From Candidatus Dormiibacterota bacterium (GTDB lineage: Bacteria; Chloroflexota; Dormibacteria; Aeolococcales; Aeolococcaceae): a stretch of DNA of 64,000 nucleotides. Positions within the stretch are counted from its first letter, which is position 1. Each line of letters opens with the position of its first letter. This document shows positions 46,960 through 56,415 of the stretch, one piece after another. The notes under the pieces are model-generated. The model did not search any database, had not been told where the DNA came from, and saw only the letters and a list, made by a program, of their open reading frames with translations. The translations under genes were made by a program, and so were the position numbers. The stretch is taken from assembly GCA_019245575.1 (NCBI GenBank), contig JAFARE010000018.1, positions 1 through 64,000 of the forward strand, read 5' to 3'.

Positions 46960-48396
46960 CTATTCCTCCGAGCCGATGGGTGAGCGCTGCGTTGCTTCGA
47001 CGAGAACGGCCGCATGATCGAGCGCCTGCGCGACGGCGCGTGGTCCAGGGCCGCCGATGATGTCGCGACGCGCCAGCGCCGCGTCCACGTCGAACAACCC
47101 CAGCAGGGCCTCGTCCGCCGCGGGCGATGCGGCGCGCCACTCATCCAGCGTGACATCGCGCAGGCTGCGCTGCTCGGCAACGGTGCGCCGCACCATTTCG
47201 CCGACGATGCGGTGCGCGTCGCGGAATGGAACACCGCGGCGCACGAGGTGCTCCGCCACGTCGGTCGCCAGCAGCGCGGGGTCGGATGCCGCCGCGCGCA
47301 TGCGCTCGCGGTTGAACGAGACCACATCGATCAGGTCGGCGAGCACGTCGACCGTCGCGCGCGTGGTGTCGAGCGCCTCGAAGAGTGCGCGCTTGTCCTC
47401 CTGCAGGTCGCGGTTGTACGCGAGCGGCAGGCCCTTGAGCGTCATCAGCAGTGACACGAGCGCCCCCGCCACACGCCCGCTGCGGCCACGTGCCAGCTCG
47501 GCGACGTCGGGATTCTTCTTCTGCGGCATCAGGGATGAACCGGTGGCGTGTGTGTCGGGCAGCTCCACAAAGCCGAATTCGGCGCTGGACCAGAGCACCA
47601 GCTCCTCGCCCAGACGGGAGAGATGCGCCATCACCAGCGCGCACGCGGCGGTGATCTCCACCGCGAAGTCCCTGTCTGACACCGAGTCGAGGCTGTTGCC
47701 GCTCACGGCGCTGAATCGAAGGTCGCGCGCAACAGCCTCGCGGTCCAGTGGGAGCGTCGAAGCCGCGAGCGCCCCGCTCCCCAGCGGCAGGATGTCGCAT
47801 CGTTTGCGCGCGTCGAGCAGGCGCGCCGTGTCGCGCTGCAGCATCTCGACATACGCGAGCAGGTGGTGTGCCAGCGTCACGGGCTGCGCGCGCTGCAGGT
47901 GCGTGTACCCCGGCATGACGGTGGCCGTCTCGACTCGCGCGCGCTCGATGAGCGCGTCCTGCAGGCGCGCAATCGACAGCACGGTGTCCGCGCAGGCGCG
48001 GCGCGCGTAGAGGCGGAGGTCCGTCGCCACCTGGTCGTTGCGGCTCCGGCCGCTGTGGATCTTCGCGCCCACGTCGCCGGCGAGCTCGATCAGGCGGCGC
48101 TCCACCGCCGTATGGATGTCCTCATCATCCGGCCGGACGGCGAAGCCGCCGCCCGCAACCTCGCCGGCGATCGTGTTGAGCGCCGTCTGCAGCGCGGTGT
48201 GCTCGGCGTCGTCCAGGATGCCGATGGCGTGGAGCATCGCCGCGTGCGCCTGCGAGCCGGCCACGTCGTCGGGCAGCAGCCGCAGGTCCGAGGTGTCGCG
48301 CGTGTACTGCTCGACGGATTGCGCCGTGGCGCCGCCCAAGCGGCCTGCCCAGACCTTTGCCGCGGGAGCGCCGTCCTCCTGGTGCGTGTCAGCCAT
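46960..48396 (-). CDS. argH: Argininosuccinate lyase
   Basis: It splits argininosuccinate to arginine and fumarate, the last step of arginine synthesis. The 478-residue protein has KIHSGRSRNDQVATDLRL (about 105-122), MPGYTHLQRAQPVTLAHH and the fumarase-family signature GSSLMPQKKNPDVAELARG. It overlaps argG by 8 nt. Last gene of the arg operon. Confidence 0.94.
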   Translation of the reverse strand: MADTHQEDGAPAAKVWAGRLGGATAQSVEQYTRDTSDLRLLPDDVAGSQAHAAMLHAIGILDDAEHTALQTALNTIAGEVAGGGFAVRPDDEDIHTAVERRLIELAGDVGAKIHSGRSRNDQVATDLRLYARRACADTVLSIARLQDALIERARVETATVMPGYTHLQRAQPVTLAHHLLAYVEMLQRDTARLLDARKRCDILPLGSGALAASTLPLDREAVARDLRFSAVSGNSLDSVSDRDFAVEITAACALVMAHLSRLGEELVLWSSAEFGFVELPDTHATGSSLMPQKKNPDVAELARGRSGRVAGALVSLLMTLKGLPLAYNRDLQEDKRALFEALDTTRATVDVLADLIDVVSFNRERMRAAASDPALLATDVAEHLVRRGVPFRDAHRIVGEMVRRTVAEQRSLRDVTLDEWRAASPAADEALLGLFDVDAALARRDIIGGPGPRAVAQALDHAAVLVEATQRSPIGSEE

Positions 48397-49636
48397 CGCC
48401 GCGGCGGCGCGTGCGCCGCTGCACCGGCAGTGGAGCCGCGTCGTCGAGCGCCCCCTGCACACGCGTCTGCGTGCGCAGAGGCAATCCGAACAGCTCGATG
48501 AAGCCGCGCGCTGCCCCGTGGTCGAAGCGATCCTGGGTGCGATCGTACGTTGCCAGGTCGGACTGATACAGCGAGCGCTGCGCGCGCCGGCCGGTCACGC
48601 GCGCCTCACCGTGGCCCAGGCGCAGGCGCACGCTGCCGCTCACATGTTCCTGCGTTGCGCGGACGAACCCTTCGAGCGCCGCCCGCAGCGCACCGAACCA
48701 GAGACCGTCGTACACGAGGCGTCCCCACTCGTCCGCCACGTGACGCTTGAACAGCTGCAGGTCACGCGTCAGCGTCAGCGACTCCAGCGCGCCGTGCGCC
48801 ATGTGCAGCACCACCGCGGCCGGTGCCTCGTACACCTCGCGCGACTTGATGCCGACCAGCCGATCCTCCACGTGGTCGATGCGTCCGACGCCGTGCGCGC
48901 CCGCCACGGCGTTGAGACGCGCGACGAGCTCCTCCGGCGCCAGCGTCTCGCCATCAAGCGAGGTGGGCGTCCCGCTCTCGAAGCCGACCTCGATGACGCC
49001 GTCGGAGGACGCACCGTCGGTCTGCGTCCACTCGAAGACATCCGCGGGCGGCTCCGCCCAGGGATCCTCGAGCACGCCGCACTCGACGCTGCGGCCCCAG
49101 AGGTTCGCATCGACGGAGTACGGCGAGTCCGTCGTCACGGGGACATCGATCCCGTGCCGCGCCGCGTACTCGATCTCCTGGGGGCGACCCATGTCCCAAT
49201 CACGCACCGGCGCCACCACGCGCAACTCCGGCGCAAGGGCGCCGACGGCGACGTCGAAGCGCACCTGGTCGTTGCCCTTCCCGGTGCAGCCGTGCGCCAC
49301 CGCCACCGCTCCCTCCTCTCGCGCCACGTCCACCAGCAGCTTCGCGATGAGCGGCCGGGCGAGCGCCGTGGCCAGCGGGTACACGCCCTCGTACAGCGCT
49401 CCGGCGGCGAGCGTGGGGAAGCAGAAGTGTTCGATGAAGATGCGCTTCGCGTCGACCACGTGCGCACTCACAGCCCCGGTCCGCAGCGCGCGCGCGGCTA
49501 CGGCGTCGACGTCCTTGGCCTCACCCAGGTCGGCCGTCAGCGTGACGACCTCATATCCCAGCTGCTCCTGCAACCAGCGGATCGCGACCGACGTGTCCAA
49601 GCCGCCGCTGTACGCGAGCACGCAGCGCTCGCTCAT
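48389..49636 (-). CDS. argG: Argininosuccinate synthase
   Basis: It ligates citrulline and aspartate using ATP. The 415 residues start MSERCVLAYSGGLDTSVAIRW with the PP-loop. They include the HGCTGKGNDQVRF segment, APVRDW, and a C-terminal QHVSGSVRLRLGHGEARV-like tail. ATG 49636 overlaps the argR stop (ATGA). Upstream in-frame codons lie inside argR. The C-terminus is very basic (RRTRRRGDG). Confidence 0.94.
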   Translation of the reverse strand: MSERCVLAYSGGLDTSVAIRWLQEQLGYEVVTLTADLGEAKDVDAVAARALRTGAVSAHVVDAKRIFIEHFCFPTLAAGALYEGVYPLATALARPLIAKLLVDVAREEGAVAVAHGCTGKGNDQVRFDVAVGALAPELRVVAPVRDWDMGRPQEIEYAARHGIDVPVTTDSPYSVDANLWGRSVECGVLEDPWAEPPADVFEWTQTDGASSDGVIEVGFESGTPTSLDGETLAPEELVARLNAVAGAHGVGRIDHVEDRLVGIKSREVYEAPAAVVLHMAHGALESLTLTRDLQLFKRHVADEWGRLVYDGLWFGALRAALEGFVRATQEHVSGSVRLRLGHGEARVTGRRAQRSLYQSDLATYDRTQDRFDHGAARGFIELFGLPLRTQTRVQGALDDAAPLPVQRRTRRRGDG

Positions 49637-50127
49637 CGTGCCTCGCCGCTCATCGCCCGCAGGCGCAACCACAGGCGCTGCGCAGCCGGACGCGACCGCG
49701 TCACCACGAGCACCGTGTCGTCACCCGCGACGGTGCCGGCCACTTCGTCGAACCGCGCGGCGTCGAGCGCGCTGGCCACAAGTGGCGCGGTGCCCGGCGC
49801 GGCACGCAGGATTCCGAGCAGGTCGATGAACTCGATGGACTGCACGTGCTCCCCCAGTGCGCTGCGCAGCCTGCGCTGCGCACCCTCGACGTCGAGCTCG
49901 GCGGCCGGCGTCGTGTACCGCGGCCCGAGGTGGTCGTGCACGCGGAGGAGGCCGAGCTCGCGGATGTCGCGGCTCACGGTGGCCTGCGTGGCGTCGACGC
50001 GTCGCCGGCGCAGCAGCTCCACCAGCTCCTCCTGCGTGCGCACCACGCGCGTTCGCACCAGGTCGAGGATCGCGCGCTGGCGCGCCGTCTTGCCGCTGAG
50101 GGGCAGTGCGCGCGCGGCGGTCGCCAT
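49633..50127 (-). CDS. argR: Arginine repressor ArgR
   Basis: This 164-residue repressor has an N-terminal winged helix (RQRAILDLVRTRVVRTQEEL and DATQATVSRDIRELGLL, with the S-R-D-I-R-E recognition helix). The C-terminal arginine-binding hexamerisation domain contains APGTAPLVASALDAA and VAGTVAGDDTVLVV. It lies inside the arg operon and probably represses it through the ARG box before argC. A longer upstream frame is an argD shadow. Confidence 0.93.
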   Translation of the reverse strand: MATAARALPLSGKTARQRAILDLVRTRVVRTQEELVELLRRRRVDATQATVSRDIRELGLLRVHDHLGPRYTTPAAELDVEGAQRRLRSALGEHVQSIEFIDLLGILRAAPGTAPLVASALDAARFDEVAGTVAGDDTVLVVTRSRPAAQRLWLRLRAMSGEAR

Positions 50128-51341
50128 CAGCCCGCCTCCACATCGGCAAAGGCTGCGCGAAGCCGGCGCACGGCCTCGTCGGCGTCGTCGCGCGTGAGGA
50201 TCAGCGGCGGCACCAGCCGCAGCGTGCGCGGCGTGGGTGCGTTGACGATGACGCCGCGGCCGAGCGCGGCCGTCGTCACCTTGGATGCGATGTCGCGCGT
50301 GAGCCCCACGCCGAGCATGAGGCCGCGCCCGCGGACGTGGTCGACGGGCATGCCGTCCGCCGCCAGCGATGTCAGCGACTCCGACAGGTAATCGCCGACC
50401 AGCACGGCGTTCTCCAGCAGCCGCTCGTCGTCGATGGTGCGCATCACCGCGACGCCGGCCGCGCACGCGAGCGGACCGCCGCCGAAGGTGCTGCCGTGGT
50501 CTCCGGGTTCGAAGACGTCCGCGCGCGGCGCGGCCAGGATGGCGCCGATGGGCACGCCGCCGCCCAGGCCCTTGGCCGTGGTCATGATGTCCGGCGCGAC
50601 GCCGTCGTGCTGATGCGCCCACCAGGCGCCGGTGCGCCCCATGCCCGTCTGCACCTCGTCCAGGATCAGCAGCACATCGCGCTCGTCGCACAGCGCGCGG
50701 ATGCGCTGCAGCGCACCCGGGTCGAGCGGATGCACGCCGCTCTCGCCCTCGATGGGCTCGAGCATCACGGCGCACGTCGTGTCGTCGATCGCAGCGGCGA
50801 GCGCCTCGAGGTCGTTGAAGCGAACGTGCGTGAAACCGGCCGGCAGGGGCCGGAAGCTCTCCTGGTAGCGGCGATTCGCCGTCGCCGCGAGGGCGCCCAG
50901 GGTGCGGCCGTGGAACGCGCCCTCCATGCACACGATGCCGGTGGCGCCGCCGCGCTCCCGACGGCCCCATTTGCGCGCCAGCTTGATCGCGCCCTCGGTC
51001 GCTTCGGTGCCGCTGTTGCAGAGGAACACGCGGCTCTCGAAGGCGGAGTCGACGAGCCGCTGGGCAAGCTCGAGCTGCGGCTCCGTGAAGTAGAGGTTGC
51101 TCGTGTGGACCAGGTGCGCGGCCTGCTCCTGCAACGCCTGCCGCAGCGCCGGATGCGCATGGCCGAGCACGTTGACCGCGATGCCACCCACCATGTCGAG
51201 CAGCTCACGGCCCTCCGCGTCGCGCACCCACACGCCGCTGCCGCTCACGAGCGTGACCGGCTGGCGGGCGTACGTGTCCATCAGCAGGCGCGACGCGCGC
51301 TCCGCGGTCGTGTCGCGAACCGTCTCAGGCGCCGTGCTCAC
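50127..51341 (-). CDS. argD: Acetylornithine aminotransferase
   Basis: This PLP enzyme has 404 residues. It shows LVHTSNLYFTEPQ, FCNSGTEATEGAIKLAR-type phosphate/cofactor motif, LLILDEVQTGMGRTG with the cofactor Asp, TTAKGLGGGVPIGA with the Schiff-base Lys, and GDHGSTFGGGPLAC. GTG 51341 is chosen as it overlaps the argB stop. It might also serve as LysJ in lysine synthesis, since no separate aminotransferase is in the lysine operon. Confidence 0.93.
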   Translation of the reverse strand: MSTAPETVRDTTAERASRLLMDTYARQPVTLVSGSGVWVRDAEGRELLDMVGGIAVNVLGHAHPALRQALQEQAAHLVHTSNLYFTEPQLELAQRLVDSAFESRVFLCNSGTEATEGAIKLARKWGRRERGGATGIVCMEGAFHGRTLGALAATANRRYQESFRPLPAGFTHVRFNDLEALAAAIDDTTCAVMLEPIEGESGVHPLDPGALQRIRALCDERDVLLILDEVQTGMGRTGAWWAHQHDGVAPDIMTTAKGLGGGVPIGAILAAPRADVFEPGDHGSTFGGGPLACAAGVAVMRTIDDERLLENAVLVGDYLSESLTSLAADGMPVDHVRGRGLMLGVGLTRDIASKVTTAALGRGVIVNAPTPRTLRLVPPLILTRDDADEAVRRLRAAFADVEAG

Positions 51342-52231
51342 TCCGCCACCACCGACGTGAACATGGTGCCCACTCCGCTCTCGGTGAGCAGCTCGAGCAG
51401 CAGCGCGTGCGGCACGCGCCCGTCGATGATGTGCGCGGCGCATCCCGTCTCCGCCGCCCGGATGGCGGCCTGCACCTTGGGGATCATGCCGCCGTACACC
51501 ACGCCGTCATTGATGAGGCGGCGCGCCATGAGGCTGTCCACCTCGCTGATCAGCATGCCGGCGGCGTCGCGCACGCCCTCGACGTCGGTGAGCAGGATCA
51601 GCTTCTTCGCGCGCAGCGCGACCGCGAGCTCCGCCGCCACGGCGTCCGCGTTGACGTTGTAGGCCTGGCCGTCATAGCCGAGCCCGATGGAGGCCACCAC
51701 CGGGATCCGCCCCTGGTCGAGGATCGACGTGACCGGCTCGGCGTTGACCTGGTCGACGTCGCCGACGAAGCCGAGCTCGGCCCCGCCCTCCCCCTGACGC
51801 GGCCGCACCAGCAGCGTGGGTCCGTCCTCGCCGCTCAAGCCCATGGCGCCGCCGCCCATGTGGTTGATGCGCGACACGATGTCGGGCCCAACCTTGCCGG
51901 TGAGCACCATCTTGGCGATCTCCATGGTCGGCGCATCGGTCACGCGCAGGCCGTTGACGAAGCGCGGCTCGAGGCCCACTCGCTGCTGCCAGGCGCTGAT
52001 CTCGGCGCCGCCACCGTGCACGAGCACGGGGCGCATGCCCACGAAGCGCAGCAGCACGATGTCCTGCAGCACCTCGTCTGTCGCGCCGCCGGTGGCCGCG
52101 TCGACCGCGCCGCCGAGCTTGATCACCAGCGCGTCGCCGCTGAAGCGCTTGATGTACGGGAGCGCCTCGATGAGCACCTCGGCTCGGCGGATGCGGTCCT
52201 CGATCGTCTCAGTGGCCATTGCTGCGTTCAC
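51338..52231 (-). CDS. argB: Acetylglutamate kinase
   Basis: The 297 residues show the N-terminal helix (DRIRRAEVLIEALPYIKRF) typical of arginine-inhibited hexameric enzymes, ALVIKLGGAVDAA, PVLVHGGGAEIS, NVNADAVAAELAVAL and the kinase end GGMIPKVQAAI. Arginine feedback is therefore likely. It is the ArgB counterpart of LysZ (11025-11864), which lacks the helix. Confidence 0.93.
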   Translation of the reverse strand: MNAAMATETIEDRIRRAEVLIEALPYIKRFSGDALVIKLGGAVDAATGGATDEVLQDIVLLRFVGMRPVLVHGGGAEISAWQQRVGLEPRFVNGLRVTDAPTMEIAKMVLTGKVGPDIVSRINHMGGGAMGLSGEDGPTLLVRPRQGEGGAELGFVGDVDQVNAEPVTSILDQGRIPVVASIGLGYDGQAYNVNADAVAAELAVALRAKKLILLTDVEGVRDAAGMLISEVDSLMARRLINDGVVYGGMIPKVQAAIRAAETGCAAHIIDGRVPHALLLELLTESGVGTMFTSVVAE

Positions 52232-52252
52232 TCCTGACGGTGCGCTGGTGTG

Positions 52253-53485
52253 TCATGTCGTGTAGTCGGCGTTGATGTGCACATACTCGGGCGTGAGGTC
52301 GCAGCCCCACGCGTGGCCGTGCGCGTCGCCGGCGCCGAGGTCGACGGCCACGTCGACACGTGGCCGGCGCAGCGCTGCGCGCACCGTTTCGAGGTCGCCG
52401 CCGGTGGGAGCGCCGCGGTCGAACACGGTCACGCCGCCGATGGTGATGCGGCAGCGATCCAGCGCGAACGTCGCGCCGCTGCGGCCCAGCGCCGCGACGA
52501 TGCGGCCCCAGTTCGGATCGGCGCCGTGCACGGCGCTCTTCACCAGCGGGCTCGCGGCGACGGTGCGCGCCGCGACGCGCGCGTGGTCGCGCTCCGCGGC
52601 GCCGGTCACGTCGACACGGAAGTAGCGCTCGGCCCCCTCCGCGTCCGCCACCAGCTGTTCGGCGAGCGACTCACTCACCGCGCACACGGCAGCGTCGAGG
52701 CCGGCGAGCGCAACCGGGTCGTCGTCGAACGACGGTCCGCCGGCCGCGCCGTTGGCCAGCAGCAGCACAGCATCGTTGGGTGAGGTGTCGCCGTCCACCG
52801 TCACGCAGTTGAAGGTCTCATCGCTCGCGCCTGTGAGGATGGTGTGCAGCGCGGCCGCGGACACCGGCGCGTCCGTCGTCATGAAGGCCAGCAGCGTGGC
52901 CATGTCCGGGTGGATCATGCCCGCACCCTTGGCGATGCCACCGACGGAGTAGCGCACGCCGGCGACCTCAAAGCCCGCACCCGCCAGCTTGGGCCGTGTG
53001 TCCGTGGTCATGATGGCGCGCGCTGCGTCGTTCCCTGTCGAATCGGCCAGCGCGGCCGCCTGCGTGATGCCGCCGACCACGCGAGCCATCGGCATCGGCC
53101 GGCCGATGACGCCGGTGCTGCACACAAGCACCTGCCACGGGTCCAGGCCGAGCGCGTCGCCGGCGGTGGCGCACATCAGCAACGCATCGCGGAACCCCTG
53201 CGCGCCGGTGCACGCGTTCGCGTTGCCGGCGTTGACGACAACGGCGCCGATCGGCGTGCCGCGGCGCAGCGTCAGCTGCGAGATGACGACCGGCGCGGCC
53301 TTCACCGCGTTGCGCGTGAACACGCCCGCCGCCGAGGCGGGCGCCTCCGAGTAGATCAGCGCAACGTCGAGCCGTTGCTCGTCTCCATCGCCGCGCACGC
53401 CGGCGGCGGCCGCGCCGGTGCGAAAGCCGAGTGGAGCGCACACGCCCACCCTGTCCAGCCGCTCCACCTCGACGCTCACGGCCAT
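52253..53485 (-). CDS. argJ: Glutamate N-acetyltransferase / amino-acid acetyltransferase
   Basis: This Ntn-type autoprocessing enzyme of 410 residues recycles the acetyl group from acetylornithine to glutamate. The self-cleavage site is in KGAGMIHPDMATLLAFMTTD, with the nucleophile Thr of ATLL. The CSTGVIGRPMPM and DGDTSPNDAVLLLANG motifs are also present. ATG 53485 overlaps argC by 10 nt. Its presence shows that arginine uses acetylated intermediates here, not LysW. Confidence 0.93.
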   Translation of the reverse strand: MAVSVEVERLDRVGVCAPLGFRTGAAAAGVRGDGDEQRLDVALIYSEAPASAAGVFTRNAVKAAPVVISQLTLRRGTPIGAVVVNAGNANACTGAQGFRDALLMCATAGDALGLDPWQVLVCSTGVIGRPMPMARVVGGITQAAALADSTGNDAARAIMTTDTRPKLAGAGFEVAGVRYSVGGIAKGAGMIHPDMATLLAFMTTDAPVSAAALHTILTGASDETFNCVTVDGDTSPNDAVLLLANGAAGGPSFDDDPVALAGLDAAVCAVSESLAEQLVADAEGAERYFRVDVTGAAERDHARVAARTVAASPLVKSAVHGADPNWGRIVAALGRSGATFALDRCRITIGGVTVFDRGAPTGGDLETVRAALRRPRVDVAVDLGAGDAHGHAWGCDLTPEYVHINADYTT

Positions 53486-54498
53486 AGCGCTCGGGACTCC
53501 AGTCCCGCCGTCTCCGCAAAGCCGAAGCGCACGTTGAGATCCTGCACCGCCTGGCCGGCCGCGCCCTTGACCAGGTTGTCGATGGCTGCCATGACCACGG
53601 CGGTGCCGTCCTGCCAGCCCACGTGCACGGCCGCGGTGTTGGTGCCCGTCACGAGCTTGGTGGCCGGCGGCGCCGCGGTGATCCGAACGAACTCGTTGGC
53701 CGCGGCGAACGACTCGTAGGCGCTTGCCAGGTCGGCCTCGGTCACTCCGGCACGCGGCTGCATGTACGCGGTGGCGAGAATGCCGCGCGTCATCGGCACC
53801 AGGTGCGGCACGAATGTGAGCCGCACGCTGCCGCCGGCAGCGCGCTCCATCTGCTCCAGCATCTCCGGCTTGTGCCGGTGCCCGGACACGCCATACGCGT
53901 GCACCGACTCGTTCACCTCGCCGAAGGACGTGCCCAGCTGCGGAGAACGGCCGGCGCCGCTGACGCCGCTCTTGGCATCGACGACGATCACGGGTTCGAC
54001 CAGCTGCGCGCGCAGCGCGGGCATGGTGGCCAGGAGCGCCGCCGTGGGATAGCAGCCGGGGACGGCAATCAGGTCCGCGCCGCGGATCGTGTCGCGCTCC
54101 AGCTCGGGGAGGCCGTACACGGCTTCGCCGCAGAGCTCGGCCGCCGGGTGCGAGACGCCGTACCAGCGCTCGTAGGCCGCCGCGTCGCGGAGACGGAAGT
54201 CGGCGCTGAGATCGATGACCACCGCGCCCGCGGACAGCCACGCGCCCGCGTGCTGCGCCGCGACGGTGTGGGGCAGCGCCGCAACAATCACATCCGCGGA
54301 GTCCGCCTCGAGCGACCCCTCGATCCGCAGCTCGACGTCGCTGCCGGGAACGGCGTCGCAGTGACGCTCGCCCGCGTGGCTGCGGCCCATCACGCGGACC
54401 AGACGCGCGTGCGGGTGGCGCTGCACAAGCGCCGCGCACTGCATGCCGATGTAGCCGGTGGCGCCGGCGACGGCCACGCGAAGCTCGCTGGAAGGCAC
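53476..54498 (-). CDS. argC: N-acetyl-gamma-glutamyl-phosphate reductase
   Basis: This NADPH reductase of 340 residues has the Rossmann motif VAVAGATGYIGMQCAALV, the catalytic Cys in AVPGCYPTAALLAT, and the GVSGAGRSPQLGTSFGEV and GVSGHRHKPEM segments. The GTG start lies at the predicted transcription start, so the mRNA may be leaderless. It is the first gene of argCJBDRGH. It has diverged from LysY (11864-12910). Confidence 0.93.
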   Translation of the reverse strand: MPSSELRVAVAGATGYIGMQCAALVQRHPHARLVRVMGRSHAGERHCDAVPGSDVELRIEGSLEADSADVIVAALPHTVAAQHAGAWLSAGAVVIDLSADFRLRDAAAYERWYGVSHPAAELCGEAVYGLPELERDTIRGADLIAVPGCYPTAALLATMPALRAQLVEPVIVVDAKSGVSGAGRSPQLGTSFGEVNESVHAYGVSGHRHKPEMLEQMERAAGGSVRLTFVPHLVPMTRGILATAYMQPRAGVTEADLASAYESFAAANEFVRITAAPPATKLVTGTNTAAVHVGWQDGTAVVMAAIDNLVKGAAGQAVQDLNVRFGFAETAGLESRALWP

Positions 54499-54504
54499 CG
54501 TCAG

Positions 54505-54533
54505 AGTATACAGAGGTGTTGAATAATTATGCG
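54505..54533 (-). promoter_or_regulatory. arg operon promoter with ARG box
   Basis: On the minus strand, TATACT (54510-54505) lies 6 nt before the argC GTG. A TGAATAATTATGC-type ARG half-palindrome (54520-54532 on the plus strand; consensus TGAATwwwwATTCA) covers the -35 region. ArgR binding here would block polymerase. The 45-nt gap between GH15 and argC holds the whole promoter. Confidence 0.7.
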
Positions 54534-54543
54534 GCCCGCAGCC

Positions 54544-56397
54544 TCAGCGGCGCAGACCGCGCACCCCGATCCTGCGGTTGCGCGCCCGCTCGATGTTCAC
54601 AGCCGCCCCCACCAGCGCCAGGTGGGTGAACGCCTGGGGATAGTTTCCCAGGAGTTCGCCGCTCCTCGGGTCGACCTCCTCAGAGAACAGTCCCAGGGGC
54701 GACGAGAAGGAGAGGAGGCGCTCAAACCGGCGCTGCGCGCCCTCGAGGTCGCCGATGTGCGCCAGGGCGTCGGCGAGCCAGAACGACGTCATGAAGAACG
54801 CGCCCTCAGCGCCCTTGAGGCCGTCGTCTGTCTCCTCGGTTCGGTAGCGGCGCACCAGCACGCCCTCGCCCAGGTTCTGCTCGATGGCGCGGATGGTGCT
54901 GACCACTCGCGGGTCGCGGTCGCCGAGCAGACGCACCTGGCTGATCCGCAGCATCGCCGAGTCGAGGGCGTCGCCACCGAGCACCTGCGTGAACGCGCCG
55001 CGCTCCTCGGACCAGCCCTCGGTCAGGATGCGCTTGCGGATGGCGCGGCGGGCCGCCCGCCAGCGGTCATGGTCGTGCGGATGGTTCCAGCGGTCGGCGA
55101 TGCGGATGCCGCGGTCGACCGCCACCCAGCACATCAGCTTGCTGTATGTGTACTGGGCGCGCTGGCTGCGCGCCTCCCAGATGGAGGAGTCGGCCTCCTC
55201 CCAGCGATCGATCGCCAGGTCGACGATGGCGCGCAGCTCGCGCCACAGCTCGCGGGATATGACGCCGCCGAACCGCGCGTACACGTACGCGCCGTCGAGC
55301 ACCTCGCCGTAGACGTCGAGCTGCAGCTGGTGCGCAGCGGCGTTGCCCACGCGGACGGGGCGGGAGTGGCGATAGCCGTCCAGGTGGTCCAGCTCGACCT
55401 CCGTGCGGTGCGAGTGCCCGTCGAGGTCGAAGAGGTTGGGCACGGTGCGGCTGCGCTCGCCCAGGTGACGGTGCCTGAGCCAGTGGAAGAACCCCTCCGC
55501 CTCCCCGGTCAGGTCGAGCTGGAACAGGGCGAAGAGCGTGAACGACGCGTCGCGCAGCCATGTGTAGCGGTAGTCCCAGTTGCGGTCGCCACCGATCCAC
55601 TCGGGAAGGCTCGTCGTGGGCGCGGCCACGATCGCGCCCGTGGGCGAGTACGACATCAGCTTCAGCGCCAGCGCCGAGCGCCACACGACCTGCTGGTACG
55701 GGCCGGCGTAGCTGCACTGCCCGATCCAGCGCCACCAGAACTGCTGCGTCGCGCGCATCAGCTCGCGCGCGTCCTCCACGTTCCATGCGCGCACGGCGCA
55801 CTTCCCCGCCCGTGTGGCCCGGAGCGAGAAGGCGTGCGTCTCGCCCATGCGGAGGGTCACCCGCGATTCGGGCGCCGCATCCGGCGCCGTCGTCGTCAGG
55901 CAGAGATGGACTTTTCCACAGGCTGCGTGCACGTGATTGCCGTGAACGCTGAACTCGGCAGGCACGCGGCCGTAGCTCGGCGCCGGATGGAACTCGTGCT
56001 GCAGCGTGACCTCGCCGGCGAGGCATTCGACGATGCGCACCAGGCGCGGCTCGTTGTGCAGGCGAGCGTGCTGGTGCAGCTCGTGGTGCACGACGGGCAT
56101 GAAGTCGGTGACGATGGCGAGCCCGCCGTCCGTCGAGTAGATCGTGTCCAGGATGTTGGTGCGGTCTCGGTAGCGCTGACGCACCGAGTACGAGTCGCTG
56201 GGACGGATCTGCCAGTAGCCGCCGGTGTGCGCGTCGAGGATGCGGCAGAAGAGCGCCTCGTCGTCGAAGCGCGGCAGGCACAGCCAGTCGATGCTGCCGT
56301 CGGCGCCCACCAGCGCCGCGGTGCGGCAGTCGCCGATGAGCCCGTACTGCGACAGCGGCAGGTACCCGTCGGCGCGGCGCCCGGCGTTGTCGGTCAC
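54544..56397 (-). CDS. GH15 glycoside hydrolase (glucoamylase/trehalase type)
   Basis: This 617-residue protein has an N-terminal beta domain (YGLIGDCRTAALVGADGSID) and an alpha/alpha barrel with the GH15 motifs GGDRNWDYRYTWLRDASFTL (about 269-288) and LLGNYPQAFTHLALVGAA near the end (general acid/base glutamates in the catalytic regions). No signal peptide is seen, so it acts in the cytoplasm, on trehalose or maltodextrins. Substrate cannot be told. Confidence 0.87.
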   Translation of the reverse strand: MTDNAGRRADGYLPLSQYGLIGDCRTAALVGADGSIDWLCLPRFDDEALFCRILDAHTGGYWQIRPSDSYSVRQRYRDRTNILDTIYSTDGGLAIVTDFMPVVHHELHQHARLHNEPRLVRIVECLAGEVTLQHEFHPAPSYGRVPAEFSVHGNHVHAACGKVHLCLTTTAPDAAPESRVTLRMGETHAFSLRATRAGKCAVRAWNVEDARELMRATQQFWWRWIGQCSYAGPYQQVVWRSALALKLMSYSPTGAIVAAPTTSLPEWIGGDRNWDYRYTWLRDASFTLFALFQLDLTGEAEGFFHWLRHRHLGERSRTVPNLFDLDGHSHRTEVELDHLDGYRHSRPVRVGNAAAHQLQLDVYGEVLDGAYVYARFGGVISRELWRELRAIVDLAIDRWEEADSSIWEARSQRAQYTYSKLMCWVAVDRGIRIADRWNHPHDHDRWRAARRAIRKRILTEGWSEERGAFTQVLGGDALDSAMLRISQVRLLGDRDPRVVSTIRAIEQNLGEGVLVRRYRTEETDDGLKGAEGAFFMTSFWLADALAHIGDLEGAQRRFERLLSFSSPLGLFSEEVDPRSGELLGNYPQAFTHLALVGAAVNIERARNRRIGVRGLRR

Positions 56398-56415
56398 GTG
56401 GCACGCGCCGGAGCG

